From Scenedesmus sp. ARA3 (lineage: Eukaryota > Chlorophyta > Chlorophyceae > Sphaeropleales > Scenedesmaceae), in assembly GCA_004335835.1 (NCBI GenBank), contig RWJK01001485.1, positions 1 to 64,000 of the forward strand: a DNA stretch of 64,000 bases, in the 5' to 3' direction. Below the pieces are notes generated by a model that was not told where the DNA came from, searched no databases, and saw nothing but the letters and a program-made list of their open reading frames with translations. Shown here one piece after another: positions 36,003-48,469 of the stretch; positions within the stretch are counted from its first letter, which is position 1; every line of letters begins with the position of its first letter. Made by a program: the position numbers and the translations under genes.

Positions 36003-39000
36003 CACACCAGCTGTCGAAAACCATGGCAGAATGACGACTGACTTTGATGAAGCATGTGGCACTGCAGAGCAAACAGCATAGCAGCAGTAGCAGCTTGTTA
36101 CAGCCAAATGAGTTCTCCTTATGGTTGGCCTGTCAAGCAGCACAAATAGCTCCGTCCCTGGCGCTACCCCCTACATGGTGGCGCTACCCCCTACATGGCA
36201 TTGCATAACCATAAGTGGTATTTGCTGCCTGTGCCGCGTGTTTCCTGCAAGCAGCTGGGCGTTCTCCCGCAGCAAGGTGCGCGAGCTGTGTGAGAAGCGG
36301 GAGCTGTTCACGCCAGAGGACATCGACTTCCAGCAGAAGATTGGTGAGCAGCAGCAGCAGCAGCAGCAGCAGGATGATCTATAGTTGATTCTGCACAGCG
36401 CAGGCAGCTGCGGCAGCGACAACAGCATGCACTGTGCAGGCAGCCGCAGCCGCAACAGCAGCAAATGCCACAGCAAGTTACCAGGCAGTACAGCAGCCGC
36501 AGCTGAAGTGTGTTGGCAGTGGGTATGCCACTGTATGCGCATGCGTATACCTAAAGCAGCTGCCTGCAGCTGGCTGGCAGGCCGGCTGCTAGAGTGCTTG
36601 CGTGACTCTCAGCATACCACACTGTGTGACCTGCCCCAAAACGCAACAAGCCATGTGAGCAGTATCTCTGCCCTGCCAGCATAACATCGCTGCCAGGTCA
36701 CCATCAGTCCTCTGTACTCAATCAGGCAGGTACAATCTTGGACAAGGCGCCGACTCTTTGCGCTGCTGCTGCCCTGCTGCTGCTGCTGCTCCCCGCAGCC
36801 TACAGGACCGGCCTGGGCGATGAGACGGCAGTCTGCCCTGCCATCCAAAGTGGCGATCCGAAGCAGCTGGGCATCGAGGCAGCACGGTTCGAATTTGGCG
36901 CCACATGCTTCACCACGATTGCCGATCTGCTGCAGAAGACGGGCGTGTCACCGCAGCAGGTGGATTATGTCATCACCAACAGCAGCCTGTTCAACCCCAC
37001 CCCAAGCTTGAGCGCTGCAATTATGAACCACTTCAAGATGAGCAGCAGGACGCTGGGATACTCCTTGGGAGGCATGGGCTGCTCAGGTGGGTGGAGGGTC
37101 AATGTGAGCACTTTTTTTGCTGATGTCGCTGTGTGCAGCTGTGAGCGAGGCATCGGCTGGGCTGGTGTCTGGGTCACTCTTCTGTTTCTGTTTGGGCTGC
37201 TCTCTGGGAGGCATGGGCTGCTCAGGTGAGCAGGCATGGGCTGGGTTACTCTCGCAAAGTTCCTTGTATGAACACTCTCTGTTTTGCTCTGTGTGCTACT
37301 CTTCAAGTTGCTGTGTGTGTTACTCCTTGGGAGGCATGGGCTGCTCAGGTGGGTGATTGCAATCTCTGTTTGCAGCAGTGAGCAGGTATCGGCTGGGATG
37401 CTGTCGGCGTCACTTGTCAAGTGGCTGTGCTGGGCCACTTGCTGGGAGGCACGGGCTGCTCAGGTGGGTGGACAGCCTTATCATCATCGTTGGCACCTGC
37501 AGGATTGTTGAGAGGCAAGGTTGCAGGGCTGCCACACGCATGCAGGGTGCCTGCACAGTAGAGCAGAAGCAGCTGGTGTGTATAACAGGTGCGCAGGTGC
37601 TACGCAAATGCCAGCAAGTGCTGCGGACATGCCTCAACTAGCGCTTGCGCTGTGAGCTGTGCAGCCGCACGCCGCAGCACGTCAGGAAGAGCACCACACA
37701 CAACTTCAGTTTGTTGACGCTGACATAGCTGCCACGGCCACTGCTGCCTGCTGCTGCAGCGGGCGTGATTGCGCTGGACCTTGCGAGGGAGCTGCTGGAG
37801 CTGCACCCAAACAAGATCGCGCTGGTGGTCAGCCACGAAAACATGTGAGCAATGTGCAGTAACAGCAGCAGCAGTGACAACAGCGACAACAGTGGCAGCA
37901 GCAGCGTAGTGCACCCAACAAGATCGTGCTGGTGGTCAGCCACGAAAACATGTGAGCAGTTGCAAGCATTGTGCAACAACAGCAGCAGCAGTGACAACAG
38001 CGACAGCAGTGGCAGCAGTGGCAGTGTAGGTGCTGGTGGTCAGCCACGAAACATGTGAGTTGCAGCGGCGGCAGCAGCAGCAGCAGCTAGTGGTGGGCCA
38101 CGATTACATGTGAGCATTTGCAAAAACGTGTGCAGCAGCGGCAGCGGTGGCAGCAGCAGCAGCAGGGCAAGGGCCTCTGGTAACAGGGGGCAAGCAGCTA
38201 GATCACAGTCGTGCAACAATCCAAGCGGCAGCAACAGCAGCAGCAGCACTAGTGTGTTGCGATGAGGTTTAATCCTTATGTCAGCCATGCAGCAACCGCT
38301 TTAGCCGGCGCAGTGAAGCAGTGGCAGGTCAGTGCCGCAGGGGCGGCCCACAGGAGATGTGTGGAACAGCAGGACCAACGACTACTACTGCGGCAAGGAC
38401 CGCTCTCTGGACACAAACTCCATACACACCTGACCCGTGGTTGCAGATCTAAAGATGTTTCCTTCCGCTGCGCCGCCCTGTTTTATGCCTGCCTGCTGCC
38501 GCAGCACCAACAAATACTACTGCGGCAACGACCGCTCCATGCTCATCCCCAACTGCCTCTCAAACCAATACAAATCAAACCTATTTCTGAGCCGCCCTCT
38601 CTACCCTGTTCTGCTTTCTGTTCGCAGCACCAACAACTACTACTGCGGCAACGACAGGTCGATGCTCATCCCCAACTGCCTCTTCCGCAGCAACGGCTCC
38701 GCGGTGCTGCTCAGCAACAAGGCGGGCCACGTGCGGCGCGCCAAGTACAGCATCAAGCACGTGGTGCGCACCAACCTGGCGGCAAACGACGTGGCCTACA
38801 ACTGCGTTATGCAGGTGAGATTCACGTCGTTTTTGGATGAATTCGGGGTGTTGTGGATGCTGGCAGTGGTGGGCGGGGGCCTGCAGCGTGACGGCAGCAG
38901 CAACTGTCTGCAGAGGATGCCACATACATGTATCTGCTTTGGTCGACGCACGCATTACTACAGCACTGTCTTCACAACGTGTTACTAACACACATCACCC

Positions 39001-39629
39001 CATTTGTAACGTGTTATGTAACATACGGAGGACGCGGAGGGCACGCTGGGCGTGCGGCTCAACAAAGACCTCATCAAGGTTGGAGCAGATGCGTGGCAGG
39101 CCAACACTTGTCGCTTCCATGTTACTGACACACATCACTCCATTTGTAACGTGTTATGTAACAGACCGAGGACGCGGAGGGCAAGCTGGGCGTGCGGCTC
39201 AACAAAGACCTGATCAAAGTTGGAGCAGATGCCCTCAAGCAAAACATGACGGCACTGGGACCCCTGGTGCTTCCCTGTAGTGAGCAGCTCAAGTTTGCAG
39301 GAAACATGGCCTTGAGGAGTGCCGCGAAGCGCAGCAAGGCGCTTGCAGGAGCGCTGCCGGCGGGCTGGCTGCGGCCGTACATTCCGGACTTCACGCAGGC
39401 CTTTGACTTCTTCTGCATCCACACAGGTGAGGTGGCGGATATGCACAATATCTATTGGCGTGCCTGAGATCGAATTTGGGTATTCTGCAAGAGCAGATCG
39501 GCAGACAGACAGCCCGCTCTTGCCTCACATCCTCTTGTTGTCTGCAGCCGTTGCGGCACGCGGTTGCGCCATGCAAACGGCGCCACTGACAAGGACCCTT
39601 GCAAGTGGCGCCGCTGCTCACACACGTTA

Positions 39630-39671
<42 letters not shown>

Positions 39672-42156
39672 CAACAGGTGGGCGCTGCATGATTGACGGT
39701 TTGGAGGCGCAGATGCAGCTAATAGGGTCAAACCAAGAAAAGCTGACTCAACCATGTGCTGCTGCTGCTGCTTCTGCTGCTGCTGCTTCTGCTGTGCCTT
39801 TGATGTCACAGGTGGTCGCGGCATCATTGATGGTCTGGAGGCGCAGATGCAGCTCAGCCGGCAGCAGGTGGAGCCCAGCAGAGCCAGCCTGTACCGCTTC
39901 GGCAACACCAGCAGCACCAGGTGGGCGTCACTTTTATGTTATTTCTGTGTTATTTTTGCTGTTGCAATATTCTGGGTGTGGTGCTGAGCCGCAAGCAGGT
40001 GGAGCCCAGCCATGCCAGCCTACACCGCTTTGGCAACACCAGCAGCACCAGATGGGTGGATTTTTGCTGCTGGGCTCTTGGGCGCTGCCTCTGCTGCCGC
40101 CGTTGCATTTGTTAGGAGCCCTGTCAGGTAACATTGGGTTGTGCTGCACCGCCTGCATGTCAACAACTTGTGTGCATGCTACGATCTTCAGCTGAACAGC
40201 AGCATCTGTGCAGCGCAAGCAACGCCATTGCTGATCCAGGTGTGTAGTGGAGCACACGGCTGGACTTACCCTGCCACCCTTGCTGCTGCTGCTGCTGCTG
40301 CTGCTTCTTCTCCTATCTTCACTCACCCTTCATCATCCCGCAGCATCTGGTACGAGCTGGCGTACATTGAGAGCACCGCGGGGCTGTCCCTGCCACCACT
40401 CCTGCTGCTGTTCCTGTTATCATCACATCACCTGTCACAACACTTTCACAGCATCCGGTATGACCTGGCCTACCAGCTACATCGCCCTGGACTCACCCTG
40501 CTGCTGTGTGTGTCACATATCGCCTCGCAGCATCTGGTACGAGCTGGCGTACATTGAGAGCACCGCAGGCCTGTCCCGGGGCCAGCGCGTGTGGCAGCTG
40601 GCCTTTGGCAGCGGCTTCAAGTTCAACAGCGCGGTGCTGGTGGCCAATAGGCGCATCGCTGACCAGCACGCAGCATGGCAGGTGCGCAGTGGAACCTGTC
40701 TATTTTTGTCTTTATTGTTTTACTTCAAATATCAAGCAACAACTTCCTTTGTAGTCGGCATAATCTTGTGATGTGTAATTGCCTTTGGCAGCGGCTTCAA
40801 GTTCAACAGCAGCTTGCTGGTGGCCAACAGGCGCATTGCAGACCAGCACGCAGCGTGGCAGGTGCGCATTTCGATTTATCTCCGTTTCTCTGTATTGTTT
40901 CTAAATAGAGCTCAAGCAAAAGACATCCATCTGGTTATCACATGTGTGCTTAAAGGTTGTTGCGGCTTGTTGAGGTACGTTCTTTCGGCAGATCAGCTTT
41001 GGGACAGGGTCTTGTGTAGGCAGGCAGCTGGCCTTTGGCAGCGGCTTCAAGTTCAACAGCGCAGTGCTGGTGGCCAACAGGCGCATCGCTGACCAGCACG
41101 CAGCGTGGCAGGTGTGCAGCGGAACCTGTCTATTTTTGTCTTGATTGTTTTACTTCAAATACTAAGCAACAACTTCCTTTGTAGTCGGCATAATCTTGTG
41201 ATGTGTAATTGCCTGCGGCAGCGGCTTCAAGTTCAACAGCGCGGTGCTGGTTGCCAACAGGCGCATCGCAGACCAGCACGCAGCATGGCAGGTGCGCATT
41301 TGATGTATCCGTATGACTTTTCTGTGTGGACCTAAGGTAGAATTTGTGCAAAGCAATGCTGTAAGCTTGTGAAAACTTGTGGAGGTGGGTTCTGCCGGCC
41401 CATTTTCTGGGGCTGGGGGGCTTTGTGTAGGCAGGCAGCTGGCCTTTGGCAGCGGCCTCAAGTTCAACAGCGCGGTGCTGGTTGCCAACAGGCGCATCGC
41501 TGACCAGCACGCGGCATGGCAGGTGCGCGTTTGATGTATCCGTATGACTTTTCTGTGTGGATCTGAGGTAGATTCGTGCAAAGCAATGCTGTAAAGCTTG
41601 TGAAAACTTGTGGAGGTGGGTTCTGCCGGCCCATTTTCTGGCGCTGGGGCTTTGTGTAGGCAGGCAGCTGGCCTTTGGCAGCGGCTTCAAGTTCAACAGC
41701 GCGGTGCTGGTGGCCAACAGGCGCATCGCTGACCAGCACGCAGCATGGCAGGTGCGCAGCGAAACCTGTAACCAAAATCAACGAAGTTGGCGTAAACAAC
41801 TTGCCCTTTGATTAAATTATTCATTTACAAGAGAGTGGTAACAATAAATAACAGAGTGCCTCGTGGCTTCCGCAACCGATGCTGTCGCTGCCAACTTGTT
41901 ACCACTGCTGCTCACAGTTGCTGCTGCTTTCTGCTGCGCTGCAGGGCTTTGAGTCTGTGGCCATATGGGCTGAGCTGGACGAGGCCCCACGACTGCAACC
42001 ATTGCTGCTGCTGCTGCTGCTGCTGCTCCATTCTGACGGCTGATTTTGTTGTGGTTTCCTGCTGTGCTGCAGGGCTTTGACTCCGTGGCCATGTGGGCTG
42101 AGCTGGACGAGCTCGACAAGGCCATCAGCCGCAGGGGCAGCACCGCAGCATCGTGA
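35429..42156 (+). CDS. KCS: 3-ketoacyl-CoA synthase (FAE1/KCS-type condensing enzyme)
   Basis: ER-membrane enzyme that condenses malonyl-CoA with long-chain acyl-CoA, the first step of very-long-chain fatty acid elongation. Exons 35429-35754, 36255-36343, 36799-37086, 37760-37844, 38628-38814, 39165-39426, 39812-39920, 40531-40681 and 42073-42156 join in phase to 526 aa, normal for the family. A hydrophobic segment (about 68-90, [15 protein letters not shown]) gives the N-terminal membrane anchor. The catalytic triad is complete: Cys233 in GMGCSAGVIAL, His411 in CIHTGGR and Asn444 in RFGNTSS. Other family blocks are [27 protein letters not shown] and [15 protein letters not shown]. Seven of its introns carry exon echoes, among the densest arrays in the window. 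The substrate chain length cannot be told from sequence. Confidence 0.95.
35942..36001 (+). repeat. ATC and CAG microsatellites in KCS intron 1
   Basis: About a dozen ATC triplets run straight into a CAG tract. Confidence 0.9.
37196..37470 (+). repeat. Exon echoes: three copies of KCS exon 3 tail (active-site Cys)
   Basis: Copies near 37198-37230, 37323-37355 and 37430-37470 repeat the exon end encoding LGGMGCSG, which includes the catalytic Cys codon, and the GTGGGT- or GTGAGC-type donor. All follow the intact exon (ending 37086). Confidence 0.92.
37905..38113 (+). repeat. Exon echoes: three copies of KCS exon 4 tail
   Basis: Copies near 37911-37954, 38029-38058 and 38087-38113 repeat LVVSHENM plus the ATGTGAG donor. 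They become shorter and more diverged with distance from the exon. Confidence 0.9.
38360..38570 (+). repeat. Exon echoes: two copies of KCS exon 5 head
   Basis: Copies near 38370-38410 and 38500-38560 repeat the acceptor plus [18 protein letters not shown], upstream of the intact exon 5 (38628). Confidence 0.9.
39018..39095 (+). repeat. Exon echo: copy of KCS exon 6 head
   Basis: Repeats [20 protein letters not shown] with few changes (one converts the AG acceptor region), about 145 bp upstream of the real exon. The flanking intron sequence is duplicated too. Confidence 0.9.
39672..40066 (+). repeat. Exon echoes on both sides of KCS exon 7
   Basis: A head copy (39672-39722, [15 protein letters not shown]) precedes exon 7, and a tail copy (about 39983-40066, [20 protein letters not shown]) follows it. 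One short exon therefore has echoes at both edges. The tail copy still encodes the catalytic Asn motif. Confidence 0.88.
40336..40480 (+). repeat. Exon echoes: two copies of KCS exon 8 head
   Basis: Copies near 40341-40400 ([15 protein letters not shown]) and 40443-40480 (more diverged) repeat the acceptor and exon start before the intact exon at 40531. Confidence 0.87.
40780..41755 (+). repeat. Exon echoes: five copies of KCS exon 8 tail
   Basis: Copies at about 40782-40862, 41030-41112, 41217-41295, 41438-41524 and 41668-41753 repeat [20 protein letters not shown] through the donor, nearly unchanged. The stretches between them fall into two alternating types (one shared near 40690 and 41115, the other near 41300, 41530 and 41590), so higher-order duplication has occurred. 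Confidence 0.95.
41933..41992 (+). repeat. Exon echo: copy of KCS exon 9 head
   Basis: Repeats acceptor plus [13 protein letters not shown] upstream of the intact last exon (42073). Confidence 0.9.
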
Positions 42157-43516
42157 GCAGCACTGTTGCTGCAGCACTGCTGCCACTTTGTTGCTGCTGT
42201 CACGAGGTGTGGCCTGCAGCAACAGCTGTGCTGCTGGGTTGTTAGTGTTGCTGCTGCTGGTGCACAGAGCAGGTTGTGCAACAGCTGCTGCTGCTGCTGC
42301 TATGGCTTATATGCTGGTGATCAAGCCGCATGTGCTGCAAAAGCAGCAGGGCATTGAATGTGGTGCAGTGTTGCAGGGCTGTTGTGCTTTGGGAGCGTGG
42401 CCTGGTGTGTTTTCAAGTGCTGTGTGTGCAGCTTTCTGGTCCAGCCTGAGGTAGACATGCAGCTGCTGCAGCTGCTGTGTGTGCGCTGCTGCATTCAGCC
42501 AGGACGCATTGCTGCTGCTGCTCCTGCTGCTGCCTGCCGCCTGTGCTGGACAGTCGGCCGAGTTGTTTGTGGGTTTCCACAGTCGAGTCACAGCGCTGGC
42601 CTGTGATGCTCTTGAAGGGTGTGGCTAGGAGTGCCATTCGGCTGCAGTGCATCTTTTTCTGCAGTTTAGCTCTGCTGCGGTGCGGTTCTGCTGCAGTGCG
42701 TATCAGCTGCAGACTCTGCGCAGTGAGTGCCTTGTGCACCTGAATCTCTGTGGTCGCAACGCAAACATTCTGCACAGACAGTAGCGAGCCCTGCTTAGCT
42801 GGTGAGCTTGTTGTTGTGTTCTGCTGGTGTGTGCATGCCAGCCAGCACCGCATATGCTGCAGGCCGCTCCTGCGCAGCTGTGTATGTGCAGCGCTTGCAG
42901 CATGGCGAGGCTAGCTGGGTGGAGTTTTCAACCTCAGCCCGCTGCACGAGCTTATTTCCTGCACAAGCTTATCTTGATTATTATAAGGTTGGCTAAAGTT
43001 TGTTGCAGGCATGTGCACACGATCCGGTGTGAATTGTGAGTGTTGCCAAGGGTGTGCAGCGCAGTGCGGTGCCACGGGCTGCATAAGTAGGAGGCTGCGC
43101 GTTTGTTACCTGGCGATGTGTCACATGACAGTGTGATATACCATCGTTACAAGCGACATGCAGAGCCGCCCGTGCCTGCTGCTGCTTGATGTGTGTGCGT
43201 GTTTTGTGGTGTTGTTTTCACCTTAGCCTTTATGTCTGCTGCAGCTAGCACATCAACTGCTAGATCCAGGAAGCACTGTATAGCAGTACTGTAGCAGTAC
43301 TGTAGCACAGCAGGTTGTATGCAAGGGTTTGTGTTGGCAGGAAAGCGAAGCCTTTGGAACTACGTATTGCAATGCCCTTTACTTGGCGGTGCTCGACATT
43401 TGGGCTGTTAGTTTTGGTGGAGGTGGTTTCAGGCAGGCGCTGCGTTGCAGCGCAGCCACAGCACCAGCACAGCAAGCTGCTGATACCACCTTGGTGCGCT
43501 GGCTGTGAGGTGTGGT

Positions 43517-43636
43517 GTGGTGTGACAAGTGGTGTGACAAGTGGTGTGACAAGTGGTGTGACAAGTGGTGTGAAAAGTGGTGTGACAAGTGGTGTGACAA
43601 GTGGTGTGACAAGTGGTGTGACAAGTGGTGTGACAA
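43517..43636 (+). repeat. 12-bp minisatellite, ten units
   Basis: Ten tandem units of GTGGTGTGACAA, one with a single-base change. Flanked by about 70-bp direct repeats (near 43430-43500, 43670-43745, 43795-43870) sharing the GCAGCACAGCCACAGCACC theme. Confidence 0.95.
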
Positions 43637-45802
43637 GTGGTGCTGATGGCAGCAGCAGTGTATGCTGCTCAGGTGGGGTGCAGACATGCCAGGTGCTGCA
43701 TTGCAGCACAGCCGCAGCACCAGCACAGCAAGGTGCTGTAATCACCTTGATGCGCTGCACATCTCAGCGCACAGGAGCAGTGGAGTATGCTGCTCAGGTG
43801 GGGTGCGGACATGCCAGGTGCTGCATCGCTGCATTGAAGCACCACCACAGCAAGCTGCTGATGTCACCTTGATGCGCTGGTATATGCCGCAGAGCAGCTT
43901 ATGAGTTGCTTGCGGCCCATCTGTTGAAAGCACCGGCCTACTGCGGGTGGATAGGAGGCGCCCTGTACACATACACACAGACTTATAACAACATATGAGC
44001 TCTTGAGTAGCAGCTGCAGCCTCCTAGACGTGTTTCAGCAGCAGCCACGCAGCTGTGCGTGGTGTGTTGGAAGGCCTGCCATTTGTATGCGCGTGTGTAA
44101 AGAAGGGAGTGCCATTTGTTGCAAGCGCTCGGCTGCTGCAAAGTGCCGTGATGCCTTGACATTCGTGTGTGTGATGTGTCTGTATTGTCAGGCTGTGTGC
44201 GGTTGTGTTGCATACTATGCCAGTGCTGTGCTGGTTGCAGCAGCTGCTGTGGACTTCTATCCTACAGGTTGCTGTGTAGATCACATGCATGCATGTTTGC
44301 ACAACTGTGAGTGTGAGTAGGGCTGGCACTGCGAAAGTGCAAAGAGGGTGTGAACCAGTCAATGCAACCTCACTCTACTCCAGGGACCTCCACTATTGAG
44401 GGTGCTGCTGCTTGCGGCTCTGTTTCCTGCAAGTGTGTGCGTGTGTGAGATGCATGCAGCGCTGCGGGCATGCACATGATCCAGTGCGTGTGTTGATTCA
44501 CAGACAGCACTGCACGCATACAGAGGGAAGCTGCGGTGACTAGCAGCAGCTGCTGTGAACTGCCAGAACTTCACGGCTGGTGCATAGAGCTGCGGATGTG
44601 ATGGATCGCGCTGTGGAAGCGCAGGGTGTGGTGGTGTGCAGATGATCGACAATACCTACTCTACATGAGGCACCGTCACTACTCAGGCTGCTGCTGCTGC
44701 TGCTGCTGCTTGCGGCTCTGTTTCCTGCAAGTGTGCATGCATGTGTGAGAGAGGATGCGGCGCTTCCTGCCTGCACATGAGCGAGTGTGCGTGTTGAATC
44801 AAACACAGCTCTGCAAGCATGTACTCATGTGTGTGCGTGTTTAGGGACTTCGCACATCTGCACATTTGCTTGGAGAGCTGCTTTGTGTGTTGCTTGCTTG
44901 CGTGTGCTGGCATCTAGAAAGTAAGATGCTGCTCAAAGCGCCTCAAAGCCTGCCGTATGCTTAGAATGCAATGCTGCAAGTCAGCAGTGCGTGTGTGTGC
45001 ACATGAGAGAGCCACTCGCCAGCTGTATAGCCTAAGGTTGTTGAGGTGCAGTTGGAGGGTGTCTGCTGTGTTCAGGGCTTTTCATTTGTTAGATGGGGAG
45101 GGGTTGACATGTGCAAAGAGATCGGTTCGGGTGGGTGCTCTGGGTTTCTGTTGTGTTCAGGGCTTGCTGCCTGTGCACGTTGCGAGCGTGCGCGGCAGGC
45201 TGCATATCGGCTGAGCAGACACGTTTGACTGCGGTGACAGCTGCTGACTTGGTTGTTGCCAAATGCTTTGATGTTGCTTGCATCGATGTGTTGTGTTTTG
45301 AACTAGTAGCCATGCATGGTACGCGCGCGAGCACAGCACACCTAGCAAGAGATGTTGCTGCTGCTGGTCAGTGCGTGGGATGATGCTAGTGCTCAGGATG
45401 GTCGTGTGTTGTTCTTCGATGTTTCCTCCCCCTATGAGCCTCTCGTTGGCTCCTGACTGGGGTTCCCACTCCTCGTTGAGTGGAGCATGTAATGTAATGT
45501 AATGTAGTGCTAGACCGCACAGCTGCAGCAATGCGGTGCCACACTTTCAGTGCTGCGCCGTTGCGACGCCCGCAGCACTGTGAAGTTGAATGCCTGAGTG
45601 GTGCTGCTCGGCTTTCGTGTGCTGTGGTTTGTGTTGTTGCTCGCGTCCCTTATTGAACTCACCATTGCTGCTGGCAGGCAACGCCGCCACTGTAACTTCT
45701 CCCTAGCAATCACGCTGTGACCCACAGCTGTGGATTTTGACTGGGGGCAGTGCACAGCCAAACAGGTTACAGGTCCTCCTCATATTCATCATAATCATCT
45801 TG

Positions 45803-45833
45803 ACTAATCATGACGTTGCAGGCCATGATTAGT
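45803..45833. repeat. Small perfect hairpin
   Basis: ACTAATCATG and its exact reverse complement (45824-45833) are separated by 11 nt. Confidence 0.6.
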
Positions 45834-46375
45834 GCATGCGACCCCAACTGTAACATTTAAGCGGGAACACAGCACGAGTTTGCGCCAATCACAGGCTCAA
45901 CCAACGCACCACTCTGCACGCATGCCAGCCTGCAGACGTGGCTGCCCCAACACGTGGCACGTGGTGAAACACCTGCTGGTGGTTTTCCCAGGCGCTAGCC
46001 TATTGCAGCTCGACTGCCGCCTCCGGTGCCTCAAACACAAACAGGCACTTTGAGACACAGCACGAACAACCGACCAAGCATTGCTACTACCCAGCACCCC
46101 ACAGACACCGGACAGACAGTCACTACAGCCCCAAACACCACCCCTGAACCCCAGTTACCACACGTTGAAGCACAGGCATAACAAGTCCTGGGGATAAGCT
46201 CGGTTTGAGAGAGCCTGCGGGTATGTGCCGCCACAGCACAAGCGGCAAACGCCGGTAGGAGCCAGTTCATGTCTGCAAGCAGCGATGCTGCCCCCATCAT
46301 CAGCAGCAGCATTGCTGGCACGCCTCACAGCCAGCAACGCTGCTAATCTAACCAGCGTGGAAAGCTGCACAGACG

Positions 46376-46497
46376 CCAGCATGCTCACTCAGAACTTGAT
46401 AACCACAAACTCATGCTAACACTAAATGCTGCCACCATCAGCAGTATTCAGTGTTAGCACGAGTTTGTGGTTATCATGTGCTGCTTGAGCATGCTGG
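46376..46497. repeat. Fold-back element with two ~54-nt arms
   Basis: Positions 46376-46429 pair with 46444-46497 at roughly 85-90 percent, starting from CCAGCATGCTCA. A loop of about 14 nt separates the arms. No target duplication is visible. It could be a tiny fold-back transposon or a small-RNA hairpin precursor. Confidence 0.75.
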
Positions 46498-46796
46498 CAA
46501 TTATTCCTGCTGTGCATGCTGCTGATCAACCAACCTGACATGATGCAAGGACGGCCAGGCAACCCAAATGCATATGCATCAGCATGTACATAGCATACTG
46601 GAGCTGGGTAGCCCACAGCAGCAGGCAGTAGAACACCACTGGGCGCATGATGCGCAGTAGTGATGCAGCTGAGCTGCAACGAGTCGTGGCATAGAGTGCA
46701 GCGTTTGCAGGAAAATGATACGCAGCGTGCCGCAGCTAGGTAGCTCACAGCAGACAGTAGCGCCACCAATGCAAGTATGCAGGCAGTTTAAGGTCG

Positions 46797-46990
46797 ATCC
46801 AGATCATGGTCCATCCAGATCATGGTCCAGATCATGGTCTATTCAGATCATGGTCCATCCAAATCATGGTCCATTCAGATCATGGTCTATCCAGATCATG
46901 GTCCATCCAGATCATGGTCCATTCAGATCATGGTCCAGATCATGGTCCATCCAAATCATGGTCCATCCAGATCATGGTCCATCCAGATCA
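46797..46990 (+). repeat. 16-bp minisatellite
   Basis: About a dozen units of GATCATGGTCCATCCA with small variants (TCTATTCA, missing half units). Because 16 is not a multiple of three, all frames cycle through the same words, which explains the spurious open frames here. Confidence 0.93.
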
Positions 46991-47929
46991 TGCTCACTGC
47001 TGCCGGCATTGGCAAGTATGGCTGCAGCTGCAGCTCATTGCACAGAGTGCAACAACTGGCAGGCACAAGGACTTAAGTGCAAACATTAAGTTGACTAGGC
47101 GCACCGGTTGTCTCACACATTTCTCTGGCGAACATCATATTCAAGGCAACAGTACGATCACAGCAAGCTGTGAATGCATCAAACAGTGCGCAACAGAAAA
47201 TCTGACAGTGCCGGTGCATGTCGGCCCAATCCATTTTGCCACAGTTGGGTGACATGTGGGTTTCCTGTGGTCTAGGCAGCTGCATGACAGCCAACTTCAT
47301 GCACAAGGCAATCACATATGGCTGCGTGCACTGTGCTGGCATCTAGCCTGCACGCTAGCCCTAAGCACCAGAAATAGACAGCACATGCCATCTCTGCATG
47401 CTGCAAGCATCCTCAGACAGTGCGCAGACCCACACGCAACTACCTCTCTCAGTTTAACTACCACACCCATCACAACCACAGGTGAAAGTGTGATAATCGC
47501 AGCTGATGCAGTACATCAACAGTGCGCAGAACAGCAGCAAAAGACACGTCATGTTGGGAGCACAACAGACAAGGAAACTCAGAAGTTGGTGAGCGCACAA
47601 TGCTACACAGCTGTCAGTGCCAGGTACAAAGTGACGCCACATGCCAGCGGCACTTGAGATTACAGTTTGTGGCAAAACAAATGCAGCCAAAGCGCAGCCC
47701 GCAGAATCCGGTTGGCAGGCTCAAGGCCTGACTGCCACAGACCAAATGCAACTCCAAGCAAAAGACTAACACCACGCTTCACCTGATGCAGGTGTATGGC
47801 GGTGTACAGTGATGCCGCAGTCGTCATATTGGGTTGTAACTAACCAACTAATCAAGCAATCGACATAACGAACCAATCTGCAGACACAACAGCCTCAGAG
47901 CCACCACACCTATCAGATGACTGCATCAG

Positions 47930-48262
47930 GTGCAAAAGGCATCGCAGTGCAGCAAAACCAAAAAGTTGAAGTGCACAGTGTGCAAAAGCAGTAAGCAGCG
48001 CCCAGCCCAAGGCCCAGACACTGCCCTCTGAGGTGCAACATGCATCGGAGTGTAGTAAGGCCAAACAGTTGGAGTGCATAGTGTGCAAAAGCAGTAACAA
48101 CACCCAGCCCAAGCCCCAGCCACAGCTGCCCTCTGAGATGCAACATGCATCGCAGTGTAGTAAGGCCAAACCGTTGAAGTGCACGGTGTGCAAAAGCAGT
48201 GAGCAGCTACAGCCCAAGCCTGCAACACAGCTGCCCTTTGAGGTGCAAAATGGGCAACACAC
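47930..48262 (+). repeat. About 104-bp tandem repeat, three units plus a partial
   Basis: Units begin at GTGCAAAAGCAGT near 47980, 48083 and 48188, each with TGCCCT(C/T)TGAGGTGCAA-type sequence. A partial unit precedes the first. The copies are diverged. Confidence 0.88.
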
Positions 48263-48469
48263 TCAACCAGCAGTGCTGCACCAAGTCTGCAATATCAAGA
48301 CCTATTGATGGGCAATGCATGAGGCTGTGGATCCGTCACACACCCAACAGCAGCAGCAGCAGCAGCAGCAGCAGTATGCTGCATGCTAGGCTGAAATTCA
48401 GGATCCTGGACGCGCACTAGTGTGAAAAAGTGACCAAACGACATCAATCTAGGCCTGATGCAGCAGCTG

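Noticed and set aside
35821..36143. Poly-Asp/poly-Ser open frames in KCS intron 1
   Set aside because: They are translations of the ATC and CAG microsatellites.
40780..41755. Separate extra KCS exons or a second KCS gene
   Set aside because: Copies contain only the exon 8 tail, lack acceptors, and the nine-exon model is complete and in frame without them.
43517..43636. Regular repeats that could suggest a CRISPR array
   Set aside because: The 12-bp units are contiguous with no spacers, and the context is eukaryotic nuclear DNA; it is a minisatellite.
46715..47252. A repetitive protein of HPDHGPSRSW type
   Set aside because: It is the 16-bp minisatellite read in rotating frames, without a gene context.
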